Part shown: positions 8,556-16,767 of the stretch, in pieces | Numbering within the stretch: the stretch's first letter is position 1 | How the letters are laid out: every line of letters starts with the position of its first letter | NCBI GenBank assembly: GCA_964568675.1 | Contig: CAZMQV010000029.1 | Span: 1-37,997, forward strand | Length of the DNA stretch: 37,997 nucleotides | Source: UPXZ01 sp964568675 | Lineage (GTDB): Bacteria; Bacteroidota; Bacteroidia; Bacteroidales; Paludibacteraceae | Direction: 5' to 3' | Made by a program: the position numbers and the translations under genes | The notes under the pieces: generated by a model | What the model was told of the DNA's origin: nothing | What the model saw: the letters and a program-made list of their open reading frames with translations, nothing else | The model's database searches: none

Positions 8556-8660
8556 ATGGAAAATAAGAAATTTATTAAATTGATGTTGGTGATATTGGGG
8601 TCGGTTGTTAGCGTGGTAGGGTTATTGGTGGGGTTGCTCTATGTTTTTACAGGGAAATAA
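8556..8660 (+). CDS. 34-residue single-span membrane peptide, function unknown
   Basis: A short frame reads MENKKFIKLM, then a hydrophobic span of about 20 residues rich in Val, Leu and Gly (LVILGSVVSVVGLLVGLLYV), and ends FTGK. It has a basic N-terminus, one plausible transmembrane helix containing small-residue GxxxG-like spacing, and its own strong -7 box at the right distance. Those three points support a real small protein. It does not resemble a toxin I know. It lies between the divergent rarA promoter and the kbl promoter. Confidence 0.55.
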   Translation: MENKKFIKLMLVILGSVVSVVGLLVGLLYVFTGK

Positions 8661-8689
8661 TCCGCAAGCTTTTTTTGTGCTATTTTTTA

Positions 8690-8721
8690 TTGAATTATCT
8701 CTGAAAAAAACTGTACCTTTG
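8690..8721 (+). promoter_or_regulatory. Promoter of the kbl-tdh operon
   Basis: A -33 trinucleotide ttg (8690-8692) and a -7 box tacctttg (8714-8721) are spaced by 21 bases, matching the Bacteroides promoter. Transcription would start near 8728, leaving an untranslated leader of about 130 bases before kbl, long enough for control, although no known riboswitch was recognised in it. Confidence 0.55.
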
Positions 8722-8860
8722 TGTGAGGTTTTAAGAAAATGCTATTGGGCTTTAATGGGTTGATACATAGTTTGATAGTGTGAAGCTATGTCGTGAGGGT
8801 ATTGCTCATTTTATCAGGGAAATAATGTCTAATATATAAAAAATCAATAAAAATAAGATC

Positions 8861-10054
8861 ATGTATCAAAATTTTCAAACGTTTTTGCAAAACGAATTGC
8901 AAGGTATCGAAGAAGCCGGATTGTACAAAAATGAACGGGTAATCATCACTCCACAAGGAGCGGCTATCCGAGTGTCGGACAACAAAGAGGTGCTCAACTT
9001 CTGCGCAAACAATTATTTGGGTTTATCCAACAATCCTAAGTTGAAAGAAGCAGCCAAATCGGCTATCGACTCGCATGGATATGGCATGTCGTCGGTGCGT
9101 TTTATCTGTGGTACTCAAGATTTGCACAAACAACTCGAAGAATCGATAGCGAAATTTTTCGGCACAGAAGATACCATTCTTTATGCCGCTTGTTTCGATG
9201 CCAATGGGGGATTGTTCGAACCATTGTTTGGCGCCGAAGATGCTATTATTTCCGATGCGCTCAACCATGCTTCTATTATTGACGGTGTGCGCCTGTGCAA
9301 AGCGCAACGTTATCGTTACGCGAATGCCGACATGGCAGATTTGGAAGAGCAACTAAAAAAAGCACAAGCACAGCGTTACCGAGTTATTGTTACCGATGGT
9401 GTGTTTTCGATGGATGGAAATGTAGCTCCGTTGGATAAAATTTACGAGCTGGCGAATAAGTACAACGCGTTGGTAATGGTTGACGAAAGCCACTCTGCCG
9501 GCGTAGTTGGGCAAACAGGTCGCGGTGTAACAGAACTTTATGACTTGAAAGGTAAAGTTGAAATTATCACCGGCACACTTGGCAAAGCCTTTGGTGGCGC
9601 TATTGGTGGCTTCACTACCGGCAAAAAAGAAATTATTGATTTGCTGCGTCAACGTTCGCGTCCGTATCTTTTCTCCAACTCCATCCCTCCGATGGTAGCG
9701 GCAGCAGGTATTAAAATGTTTGAAATGATGGACGAAACAAACGAATTGCAGGACAAACTTCACGCGAATACCGAGTATTTTGTAACAAAAATGAAAGCTG
9801 CAGGTTTTGATATAAAACCAACCGAATCCGCTATTTGTGCCGTGATGCTTTATGATGCTAAACTTGCTCAGGAAGTTTCGGCTCGTTTGCTGAACGAAGG
9901 TATTTACGTCGTTGGGTTCTTCTATCCCGTAGTGCCGAAAGATCAGGCGCGTATCCGTGTGCAGATTTCTGCCGGTCATGAAAGAGCGCATTTGGACAAA
10001 TGTATTGCCGCATTTACGCAAGTGGGCAAGGAACTTGGTGTAATAAAACAATAA
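8861..10054 (+). CDS. kbl: Glycine C-acetyltransferase (2-amino-3-ketobutyrate CoA ligase)
   Basis: A 397-residue cytosolic PLP enzyme of the alpha-oxoamine synthase family that splits 2-amino-3-oxobutyrate with CoA into glycine and acetyl-CoA. Family landmarks are NFCANNYLGLSNNPK, SVRFICGTQDLHKQLE, VDESHSAGVVG (Asp binding the PLP ring nitrogen) and TGTLGKAFGGAIGG, where Lys242 should form the Schiff base. The length equals that of typical Kbl. It is followed 109 bases later by tdh, which makes its substrate; the order kbl-tdh and the shared terminator support an operon and distinguish it from BioF or serine palmitoyltransferase. Confidence 0.95.
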   Translation: MYQNFQTFLQNELQGIEEAGLYKNERVIITPQGAAIRVSDNKEVLNFCANNYLGLSNNPKLKEAAKSAIDSHGYGMSSVRFICGTQDLHKQLEESIAKFFGTEDTILYAACFDANGGLFEPLFGAEDAIISDALNHASIIDGVRLCKAQRYRYANADMADLEEQLKKAQAQRYRVIVTDGVFSMDGNVAPLDKIYELANKYNALVMVDESHSAGVVGQTGRGVTELYDLKGKVEIITGTLGKAFGGAIGGFTTGKKEIIDLLRQRSRPYLFSNSIPPMVAAAGIKMFEMMDETNELQDKLHANTEYFVTKMKAAGFDIKPTESAICAVMLYDAKLAQEVSARLLNEGIYVVGFFYPVVPKDQARIRVQISAGHERAHLDKCIAAFTQVGKELGVIKQ

Positions 10055-10163
10055 AATAATTAAAGTGTCGCGGAAGTGATAAGATGCATGGCGGATAGCT
10101 CCCGCCTTGAAATGTCAACTTCAGGCGATAAGGACTATCTATTCAAAAAAAAATAAAAATCAC

Positions 10164-11189
10164 ATGAAAGCTTTAGTAAAATTACGCCCCGAAAAGGGAA
10201 TCTGGATGGAAGATGTTCCGGTGCCGGAAGTCGGTATCAATGATGTGCTGATTAAAATTAAGAAAACTGCCATTTGCGGAACAGATTTGCATATTTATAA
10301 ATGGGATGCATGGTCGCAAAAAACCATCAAAACTCCAATGACTATTGGTCATGAGTATGTGGGTGAGGTGGTAGAAAAAGGCGTCGGAGTTACAACTGTG
10401 AAAATTGGCGACCGTGTTACGGGCGAAGGACACATTGCCTGCGGACATTGTCGCAACTGCCGACGCGGAAAACTTCACGTTTGCGAAAATACGGTGGGAA
10501 TTGGTGTTAACATCGATGGCGCGTTTGCCGAGTACCTTGTGCTTCCGGCTTCGAACGTTATAAAATTGGACAGCCGAATACCTGATGAAGTGGCTGCAAT
10601 AATGGACCCATTTGGCAACGCCACACACACTGCGCTATCTTTTCCGCTTATCGGCGAAGATGTGCTCATTACCGGTGCCGGGCTAATTGGCTCGATGGCT
10701 ACAGGAGTTGCTCGTTTTGCGGGTGCGCGCAACATTGTGGTAACCGACTTTAGCGATTATCGCCTGGAAATTGCAAAGAAAATGGGAGCTACCGTAACCG
10801 TAAATCCATCGAAAGGCGAATCCATCCAAGCAGCAATGGAGCAACTTCACATGCGCGGTTTTGACGTAGGTCTCGAAATGTCGGGTGCTCCTTCCGCATT
10901 TACCGATATGCTTGAAGCCATGTACAATGGTTCGAAAATATCGTTGTTGGGTATTTTGCCCGACGGTACGCCTATCGACTGGAGTAAGGTGATATTCAAA
11001 GCGCTTACGCTTAAAGGGATTTATGGCCGCGAAATGTGGGAAACCTGGTATCAGATGGAGCAGATGCTGATTACCGGTCTTGACCTCTCGCCTGTGATAA
11101 CACATCGCTTCGGTATCGACGATTTCCAAAAAGGATTTGATGTGATGGAAAGCGGGCAATGTGGGAAAGTGATTTTAAGCTGGGATTAA
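10164..11189 (+). CDS. tdh: L-threonine 3-dehydrogenase
   Basis: A 341-residue NAD-dependent, zinc-containing medium-chain dehydrogenase that oxidises L-threonine to 2-amino-3-oxobutyrate, the substrate of the preceding Kbl. Catalytic zinc ligands are Cys38 (ICGTDLHI) and His63-Glu64 (GHEYVGEV). The structural zinc site is the four-Cys loop at 93-107 (CGHCRNCRRGKLHVC). The nucleotide fold shows GAGLIGSMA. The frame is open further upstream, but MKALVKLRPEKG at 10164 is the family's usual start. The 109-base gap to kbl contains a small ggcgg/ccgcc hairpin. Confidence 0.95.
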   Translation: MKALVKLRPEKGIWMEDVPVPEVGINDVLIKIKKTAICGTDLHIYKWDAWSQKTIKTPMTIGHEYVGEVVEKGVGVTTVKIGDRVTGEGHIACGHCRNCRRGKLHVCENTVGIGVNIDGAFAEYLVLPASNVIKLDSRIPDEVAAIMDPFGNATHTALSFPLIGEDVLITGAGLIGSMATGVARFAGARNIVVTDFSDYRLEIAKKMGATVTVNPSKGESIQAAMEQLHMRGFDVGLEMSGAPSAFTDMLEAMYNGSKISLLGILPDGTPIDWSKVIFKALTLKGIYGREMWETWYQMEQMLITGLDLSPVITHRFGIDDFQKGFDVMESGQCGKVILSWD

Positions 11190-11219
11190 AGAGTAACAGC
11201 TTGCAAGAAGTTTAAGAAA

Positions 11220-11253
11220 AACAGCCGGAGCCTATTGCCCGGCTGTTTTTTTT
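11220..11253 (+). terminator. Rho-independent terminator of kbl-tdh
   Basis: A perfect 9-bp stem (aacagccgg, 11220-11228, with ccggctgtt, 11239-11247) and a 10-base loop are followed by a run of eight T (11246-11253), 30 bases after the tdh stop codon. Confidence 0.9.
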
Positions 11254-11279
11254 ACACGAAGGTCAGATGGAACACGCCT

Positions 11280-11317
11280 CCCGATTTATCGGGACATTCC
11301 CTTTCCGATAAATCGGG
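11280..11317. repeat. Inverted repeat between tdh and the export operon
   Basis: cccgatttatcgg (11280-11292) and its exact complement (11305-11317) flank 12 bases. Each arm is itself nearly palindromic. There is no T-run, so it may be a dispersed palindrome or a barrier for the minus-strand operon ending at 11516. The remainder of 11318-11418 shows nothing recognisable. Confidence 0.5.
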
Positions 11318-11418
11318 ACAAGTTAAGTTTGAGATTTATTTCAAAAGGCTGTTTCATTTTAATTCAATTTGTGTTGTTTTTGCATTCCTGTTTTTTACCT
11401 CTTAAAATCTTCGCGTCG

Positions 11419-11508
11419 TTAATAGAGTAATTCAATCCCACCGGCCAGCGTTCCTTTTTTCGCGCTTATCCGAGTAAAAGGAGCATCTTCCGACACAATA
11501 AGCGACAT
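11419..11508 (-). pseudogene. Possible C-terminal fragment of a lost outer-membrane protein gene
   Basis: A 29-codon open stretch directly after the TolC-like gene reads MSLIVSEDAPFTRISAKKG and ends TLAGGIELLY. The alternating hydrophobic pattern and the aromatic last residue are reminiscent of the final beta-strand of an outer-membrane barrel. The frame is also open upstream, into the end of the TolC-like gene in another frame. It may be a remnant left when the export operon was inserted, or chance; I do not recognise the family. Confidence 0.2.
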
Positions 11509-11515
11509 CTTGTAA

Positions 11516-13024
11516 CTATAACACATCCAAACCGGTCAATCTCCACACTTTATAATAACTCAGCCAATAACTCCTTAATGCCTGAATATATCCATTTTGC
11601 GCTTCCATCTGACCGGATATTGCCAAATTCAGACTCGTAACATCGGCTTTTCCGATGATAAAAAGTTCGCGTGTGGAGTTATAAGCTTCATCGGCTATTT
11701 CTTTGGCTTCCATAGCTGTGGCAATGTGGCTACGAAACAAATTTAATTCACTTACACTTATGGTTATTTCTTGAATTAATTCATCCATAGATTGTTTGTT
11801 TTCGGCAGTAATTACTTTCAAGTTTTCATCAGCAACGATTGATTTCCCTTTGCTCACGCCCCAGTCTAAAATCGGGACTGAAAGATTTACTGAAACCATA
11901 TTTTGCTGCAATGGACGGGTGTAGGCGGCGGCAAAGGTTCCGGCAACCTGATTAAAACCTAAGCTGGCTGAAACATTGGCTGAAAATCGGTTGGCTCTTT
12001 TGACCTGCTCCAAATCGCGCTGTGCTGACAATGCCTTTTCTTGCATTGCGGGAATGGACGGATTGTTGACTAAGGCTGACTGCACAGCTAAATCGATAGC
12101 TATTTCCGTTTGTTTTATTTCGGTAGGTAATTCTAATTGGAAATTATCTTCTACGTGGACGATACGCAGAAAATTACAATAATCTAAATAACTCCGTTTC
12201 CGATTAAGCTGAGCGCTTTCCAATGCGGATTTCGAATTGAGAGTTTGAAGTTTCAATGTTAACAAATCACCTTTGGAAAGTAATCCGAGACGATGTCTTT
12301 CAATTCCGATTTTATGTAAAGTATCGGCGTTGGCTAACTGCCGCCCTGCTAATTCGAAACTTGCTTGGGACGCAGCCAGTTCGAAAAACAAAACTGCAGC
12401 TTTCTCGGCAGTAACCGCTATATCATACCGAAGCGCTTTCCGCACTTTATCATATTTTATCGGCTCGATTTGTTTTTCCCATTTGTAGTGATTAAATCCG
12501 AAAAGACTTTGCGAATAGCCTAACCGAAACGGAACGCTCGAAAACTGTGTATATGGATTATCTTTACTGAAATTTCGCAAATAGCCTAATTCCGTATCCA
12601 TAAAGAAGGAACCTCCGGTTAGTCCAAAATTTTGCTGAATTGTGAGATTTCCATAAGAATACAAGCTTTGTTGCTCCCGATAAATATCTATATTATTTTC
12701 CGAATCATAGCGTCTGACAAACACGCGGTTATATGCGATGGGGTTGGTTTGCAAAGTCAATGTAGGAAGATGATAGACTTTAAAAGCGTGATACTCCCAT
12801 TGTCCCTGCAAATGTTTGTTTCGAGCATTCAATGCTTGAACCGAATTGCCGGTAGCTACGTTAATCGTATGTTCAAGAGTTATTAGATATTGTCCATTAA
12901 GTTCTTGTGTAAAAAAACAAAACACGAAACAGATAAGACTTAGTTGAATTAATTTTAAGGAATAATTCCGTAGAATCATTCTCGGTACCGTATCCGCATT
13001 ATTTGATTGCATTGTATTTGTCAT
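11516..13024 (-). CDS. TolC-like outer-membrane efflux protein of the peptide export line
   Basis: A 502-residue TolC-family protein, the outer-membrane channel of a type I secretion/efflux assembly. A hydrophobic segment (LKLIQLSLICFVFCFF) followed by ELNGQ forms the signal peptide. The rest shows two long alternating helical repeats typical of OEP domains (for example KALSAQRDLEQVKRANRFSANV and EEAYNSTRELFIIGKADVTSLN-like, near the end), the usual signature of TolC barrels. An internal ATG at 12979 would give a tighter signal peptide and may be the true start. It is the last gene of the minus-strand operon, 36 bases after the HlyD gene. With the C39 ABC transporter and adaptor it forms a complete path from cytoplasm to exterior. 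Confidence 0.85.
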   Translation of the reverse strand: MTNTMQSNNADTVPRMILRNYSLKLIQLSLICFVFCFFTQELNGQYLITLEHTINVATGNSVQALNARNKHLQGQWEYHAFKVYHLPTLTLQTNPIAYNRVFVRRYDSENNIDIYREQQSLYSYGNLTIQQNFGLTGGSFFMDTELGYLRNFSKDNPYTQFSSVPFRLGYSQSLFGFNHYKWEKQIEPIKYDKVRKALRYDIAVTAEKAAVLFFELAASQASFELAGRQLANADTLHKIGIERHRLGLLSKGDLLTLKLQTLNSKSALESAQLNRKRSYLDYCNFLRIVHVEDNFQLELPTEIKQTEIAIDLAVQSALVNNPSIPAMQEKALSAQRDLEQVKRANRFSANVSASLGFNQVAGTFAAAYTRPLQQNMVSVNLSVPILDWGVSKGKSIVADENLKVITAENKQSMDELIQEITISVSELNLFRSHIATAMEAKEIADEAYNSTRELFIIGKADVTSLNLAISGQMEAQNGYIQALRSYWLSYYKVWRLTGLDVL

Positions 13025-13060
13025 ATCATTTTTAATCGCAAAAATTACAGTTCAGACATT

Positions 13061-14440
13061 TTACTGATTTTTCAATAGCTGCTTCAGGGGTAGGAAAAAC
13101 TGTTCAATTAAGCGTGTATTCTCTGTAATAATATCCGCGCGAGCTGTCATTTCCTGCGAGAGTGGCAGTTCTTTATTATAGCTTGTTTTCAGTCCATTAG
13201 GGAATGCTATTTCTACAATGTAATTTCCTTCTTCAGTGGGGATTAACGAAAGGCTTTTAACAATGCCTTTTACCATGCCGAACTGATTATCCGGGAAATT
13301 ATTGAAGCGTATATTCACATCTTGTCCTGCTTTTACTTTTCCCGAGCGGTCAATCGGCAGCCGCGCTTTACCGACTAATTCCGACAGCGTATCCGGCACA
13401 ACGGTAAATACAATTTTCCCCACTGTTACATTCTGATTCTCAGCCCATATTTCGGTAAACGTAAGTTTCCCTTTAATGGGCGAGGAAAGCAAATAATTCA
13501 TTTTCCAAGTAGCTATATCGCTCTGTAGTTGATTTAGAGTTGTTTTCAATGAAGCATTCAATGTGTTTTTCTTCTCGATATACTGCTGTTCCATATCCAC
13601 TAAGGATTCTTGCAACTGCAAAATCTCTATCCGCATTCCTTCTAACGAAGCAGACAAATTATTAACCGACATCTCACTTTGCAGGTATTGACCGGTCGCT
13701 TTATCAAAGCTGTCGTCCGTGGTAATGTTTTTATATTTTAATATCTTTTCTCGCTCATAGGCGTTTTTCTCTAACTCGTGCTGCTGTATTACAATATCCT
13801 TTTGCTTCTCACTGCTTGTTAATAATTTTTCACGGGCATTCAGCACGTTTCGTATTGATGCGATTTTTCGGGGATAGTAATTTAGTCTGACAAAATTGTT
13901 GTGCGCCTCCAATTGTAAAAGCATATTGGAATAAGATGATTGTAAATTTCCTAATTTTAATTCTTTTCTGTGTAGATTGAAGGTGTTGGACTTGTCAATG
14001 GACTGGATTAAGTTTTGTAAAATCGTATCTAAATAGAAAATGTCTTTTAACTGAGCCGGATTTTCGATTAGAGCCAAGGTTTGGCCTGCTTGAACTTCCT
14101 GCAGGTCGGCAGCGAACAGCCCGCTTATCTTTCCGCTTGTTTTGGCTATGATATTTGCAGGCGGGTTGGCAGTAGTCAAAGTTAATTGAGATGAAATAAT
14201 TTCCGGGTATTTGAAAAACCAACTTCCAATCAATAATACAATCAGAAACAAAGCAAGCATCAGGATTCCACGCCTCAATATCCAATGCGGCACACCTCCA
14301 AGCACTTCCTGTACTTCTTCACTACGGAGTTCAATCTTACTCTTCCAGTTACGCTCATCAGAGCTCGCATCGAAACCTGAAGGAGGAGTTTCAGAGCGTT
14401 GTTCATCGATATCTGAATTTTTATATTGCTGCTCTTCCAT
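13061..14440 (-). CDS. HlyD-family periplasmic adaptor of the peptide exporter
   Basis: A 459-residue membrane-fusion protein. A cytosolic tail of about 55 residues precedes one transmembrane helix (residues 57-77, ILMLALFLIVLLIGSWFF). Then come a lipoyl-like strand region (ANIIAKTSGKISGLF, DLQEVQAGQTLALIENPAQ), a long coiled coil (about 135-320, Gln/Leu/Glu-rich), the second lipoyl half (IKGKLTFTEIWAENQNVTVGKIVFTVVP) and a beta-barrel/C-terminal domain (GKVKAGQDVNIRFNNFP). This bridges the ABC transporter and the TolC-like channel. It lies 68 bases downstream of the transporter gene; that gap contains three near copies of an atcatataa unit and no terminator, so cotranscription is likely. Confidence 0.9.
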   Translation of the reverse strand: MEEQQYKNSDIDEQRSETPPSGFDASSDERNWKSKIELRSEEVQEVLGGVPHWILRRGILMLALFLIVLLIGSWFFKYPEIISSQLTLTTANPPANIIAKTSGKISGLFAADLQEVQAGQTLALIENPAQLKDIFYLDTILQNLIQSIDKSNTFNLHRKELKLGNLQSSYSNMLLQLEAHNNFVRLNYYPRKIASIRNVLNAREKLLTSSEKQKDIVIQQHELEKNAYEREKILKYKNITTDDSFDKATGQYLQSEMSVNNLSASLEGMRIEILQLQESLVDMEQQYIEKKNTLNASLKTTLNQLQSDIATWKMNYLLSSPIKGKLTFTEIWAENQNVTVGKIVFTVVPDTLSELVGKARLPIDRSGKVKAGQDVNIRFNNFPDNQFGMVKGIVKSLSLIPTEEGNYIVEIAFPNGLKTSYNKELPLSQEMTARADIITENTRLIEQFFLPLKQLLKNQ

Positions 14441-14508
14441 TTTTAATGAATTATCAAAATCATCATATAAATCATATAAATTATATAAATCACGGTTCAG
14501 ACAGCTAC

Positions 14509-16737
14509 CTACTGCCCCAATTCCAACTGATTTTTCACTAATTGATAATATACGCCTTTTTGGGCGGTCAGTTCATGGTGAGTGCCTTGCTCTACGACTC
14601 GACCTTTGTCAAGCACCACGATATTATCCGCGTGCTGTACGGTACTCAGTCTGTGCGCCACTATCACAACTGTCTTATCCTTGTTATATTCTGTCAGATT
14701 ATCCATTATAACCCGCTCATTAGTGGCGTCCAACGAATTGGTCGCTTCATCAAAAAAAAGGTAATCCGGTTCTTTGTAAACCGCGCGGGCTATTATCAAC
14801 CGCTGCTTCTGTCCTTGACTGACCCCTTTTCCTTCCATCCCGATTTTGGTGTTGTAGCCCAAAGGCAGTGAATCGATGTATTCCCTGATATTGGCTAACT
14901 CGACGGATTTCAGCAGTTTATCCTTGTCAATGATTTCATCGCCTACGGCAATATTCTCCGCAATGGTATCGGAAAAGATATAACCTTCCTGCATTACTAC
15001 GCCTGTCTTGTGCCGCCACACACGATTGCTGATATTCCCCAGAGGAACTTTGTCAATGCTGATACTGCCTTTATTCAGCGGATAGAAGCCCAGCAGCAAT
15101 TTGATCAGCGTGGTTTTGCCGCTCCCGCTCGCCCCTACAATGGCGGTAGTTTTATATTGAGGAATGTCCAGATTAATATCTTCCAGCACGTAATCGCGGT
15201 CGGCGCCGTCGTAGCTAAACCAGAGGTTTTTGATGTGGATAGTTTTAACCGCAGGCAGATCGGATATCTTTATATCCGCCAAATCTTCCTCGTCTTCCTT
15301 GTTGTGTATTTCTCCCAAACGCTCCAAGCTGATTTTCGCGTCTTGAAGCGATTGCGCGAAACCGATAAACTGACTGATAGGAGCCGAAAGCTGCCCGATA
15401 ATATAACTTAACGACATCATCATACCGAGCGTCATCTGCCCTTCTACTACCGAGCGGGCTGCGATATAGCTTACCACCAAATTGGTTGCCTGATTAAAGA
15501 ATGAAGAACCCAACTGCTGGTATTGACCCAAAGCCAAGCCCTTCATGCTGATTTTGAAGAGTTTTACCTGAATGCGCTCCCACTTCCACCGTTTTTGTTT
15601 TTCGCTGTTGCTTAGTTTTATTTCCTGCATACCGGTTATCAACTCCACCATATTGCTTTGGTCGGCAGAGGATTGCGAGAAACGGCGCTGATCCAACTCG
15701 CGGCGATAGCGTAGAAAAGCTAAGACCCAAAGCACGTACAGCGTATTGCCCAACAGGAAAACACCCAGAATCAGCGGACTGTAATAAGCCAGGATAAAAC
15801 CGAAGATAATAAAATTGGCAAAAGAAAATACCACGCTGATGGAGGTGCCGGTCAGAAACGACTGGATGCGCCCGTGGTCGCCGATGCGCTGCATAATATC
15901 CCCAAACATTTTGGTGTCAAAATAGCCCAAGGGCAGTCGCATCAGTTTAATCAGGAAGTCGGAAATCAGCGAGATGTTGATTCGGGTAGTAGTATGCAGC
16001 ACTATCCAACTTCGCAAAAACTCAATGCCCATCTGGGTAAAGAAGAGTACAAGCTGCGCGATTAATATCAAGCTAATCAAACTCAGGTTGTGATTGCCGA
16101 TACCGCTATCGACCATCGTCTGCGAGAGAAACGGAAATATCAGCGACAATCCGCTGGTTACTATCATGGCGACAACAAGCTGCAAGATTTGCGCCTTATG
16201 CGGTATCAAGTAACGGGCAAAGTAGCGCAGATTGATTTTTGATTTAGCCTGCTCGTCTTCCGTGTCGTAAAATGCAGGCGTAGTATAGAGTATCAGCGCG
16301 GTGCCTTTGTCTTCGTTGTTTTTTCGGGTGCTTAGCCAGCATTTTAGAAACTCATCCTTGGTAAAGACCGCTTGATTTTGCGCCGGGTCGGATATGTATA
16401 TTTTATAATCTCCTGTTTTCTTTCCCCAGATTTTTTTTTCTTCCTTAATTTTATAACAGACCACAAAGTGGTTTTGATTCCAATGGATAATGCAGGGGAG
16501 CGGCACTTCATCTACCAGCTGCTCAAACGATACCCGCACGCCTTGTGTGCGGAAACCGATATGCTCCGCCGCGTCGCTGATACCAAGCATGGATACGCCT
16601 TCGCGTGTAATAAAGGAGTGCTGCCGCAATGTCTGCAAGGTATAGCTCCTTCCGTAATGCTTGGCTATCATACGCAGGCAGGTGGGACCGCAGTCCATCG
16701 CGTCGAGTTGGCGGTAGTGGGGGAAATTTAATTTCAA
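14509..16737 (-). CDS. Peptidase-containing ABC transporter (C39 protease, bacteriocin/peptide exporter)
   Basis: A 742-residue PCAT that cuts GG-type leaders and exports the core peptide. Residues 1-135 are an intact C39 peptidase with Cys16 in MDCGPTCL, His90 in NHFVV and Asp117 in ISDPA. Residues about 170-450 form the six-helix ABC membrane domain. Residues about 497-742 form the ATPase, with Walker A GASGSGKT (535-542), signature VSQGQ (639-643), Walker B FFDEA (Asp663, Glu664) and switch His695. Every catalytic residue is present, so it should be active on the double-glycine precursor upstream. It sits 30 bases after the glycosyltransferase-LanC-like gene and 68 before hlyD. Its base composition looks more GC-rich than that of the genes upstream of it. 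Confidence 0.95.
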   Translation of the reverse strand: MKLNFPHYRQLDAMDCGPTCLRMIAKHYGRSYTLQTLRQHSFITREGVSMLGISDAAEHIGFRTQGVRVSFEQLVDEVPLPCIIHWNQNHFVVCYKIKEEKKIWGKKTGDYKIYISDPAQNQAVFTKDEFLKCWLSTRKNNEDKGTALILYTTPAFYDTEDEQAKSKINLRYFARYLIPHKAQILQLVVAMIVTSGLSLIFPFLSQTMVDSGIGNHNLSLISLILIAQLVLFFTQMGIEFLRSWIVLHTTTRINISLISDFLIKLMRLPLGYFDTKMFGDIMQRIGDHGRIQSFLTGTSISVVFSFANFIIFGFILAYYSPLILGVFLLGNTLYVLWVLAFLRYRRELDQRRFSQSSADQSNMVELITGMQEIKLSNSEKQKRWKWERIQVKLFKISMKGLALGQYQQLGSSFFNQATNLVVSYIAARSVVEGQMTLGMMMSLSYIIGQLSAPISQFIGFAQSLQDAKISLERLGEIHNKEDEEDLADIKISDLPAVKTIHIKNLWFSYDGADRDYVLEDINLDIPQYKTTAIVGASGSGKTTLIKLLLGFYPLNKGSISIDKVPLGNISNRVWRHKTGVVMQEGYIFSDTIAENIAVGDEIIDKDKLLKSVELANIREYIDSLPLGYNTKIGMEGKGVSQGQKQRLIIARAVYKEPDYLFFDEATNSLDATNERVIMDNLTEYNKDKTVVIVAHRLSTVQHADNIVVLDKGRVVEQGTHHELTAQKGVYYQLVKNQLELGQ

Positions 16738-16767
16738 AGTATTCTTTCTTTATTCAAATTAAACAAA

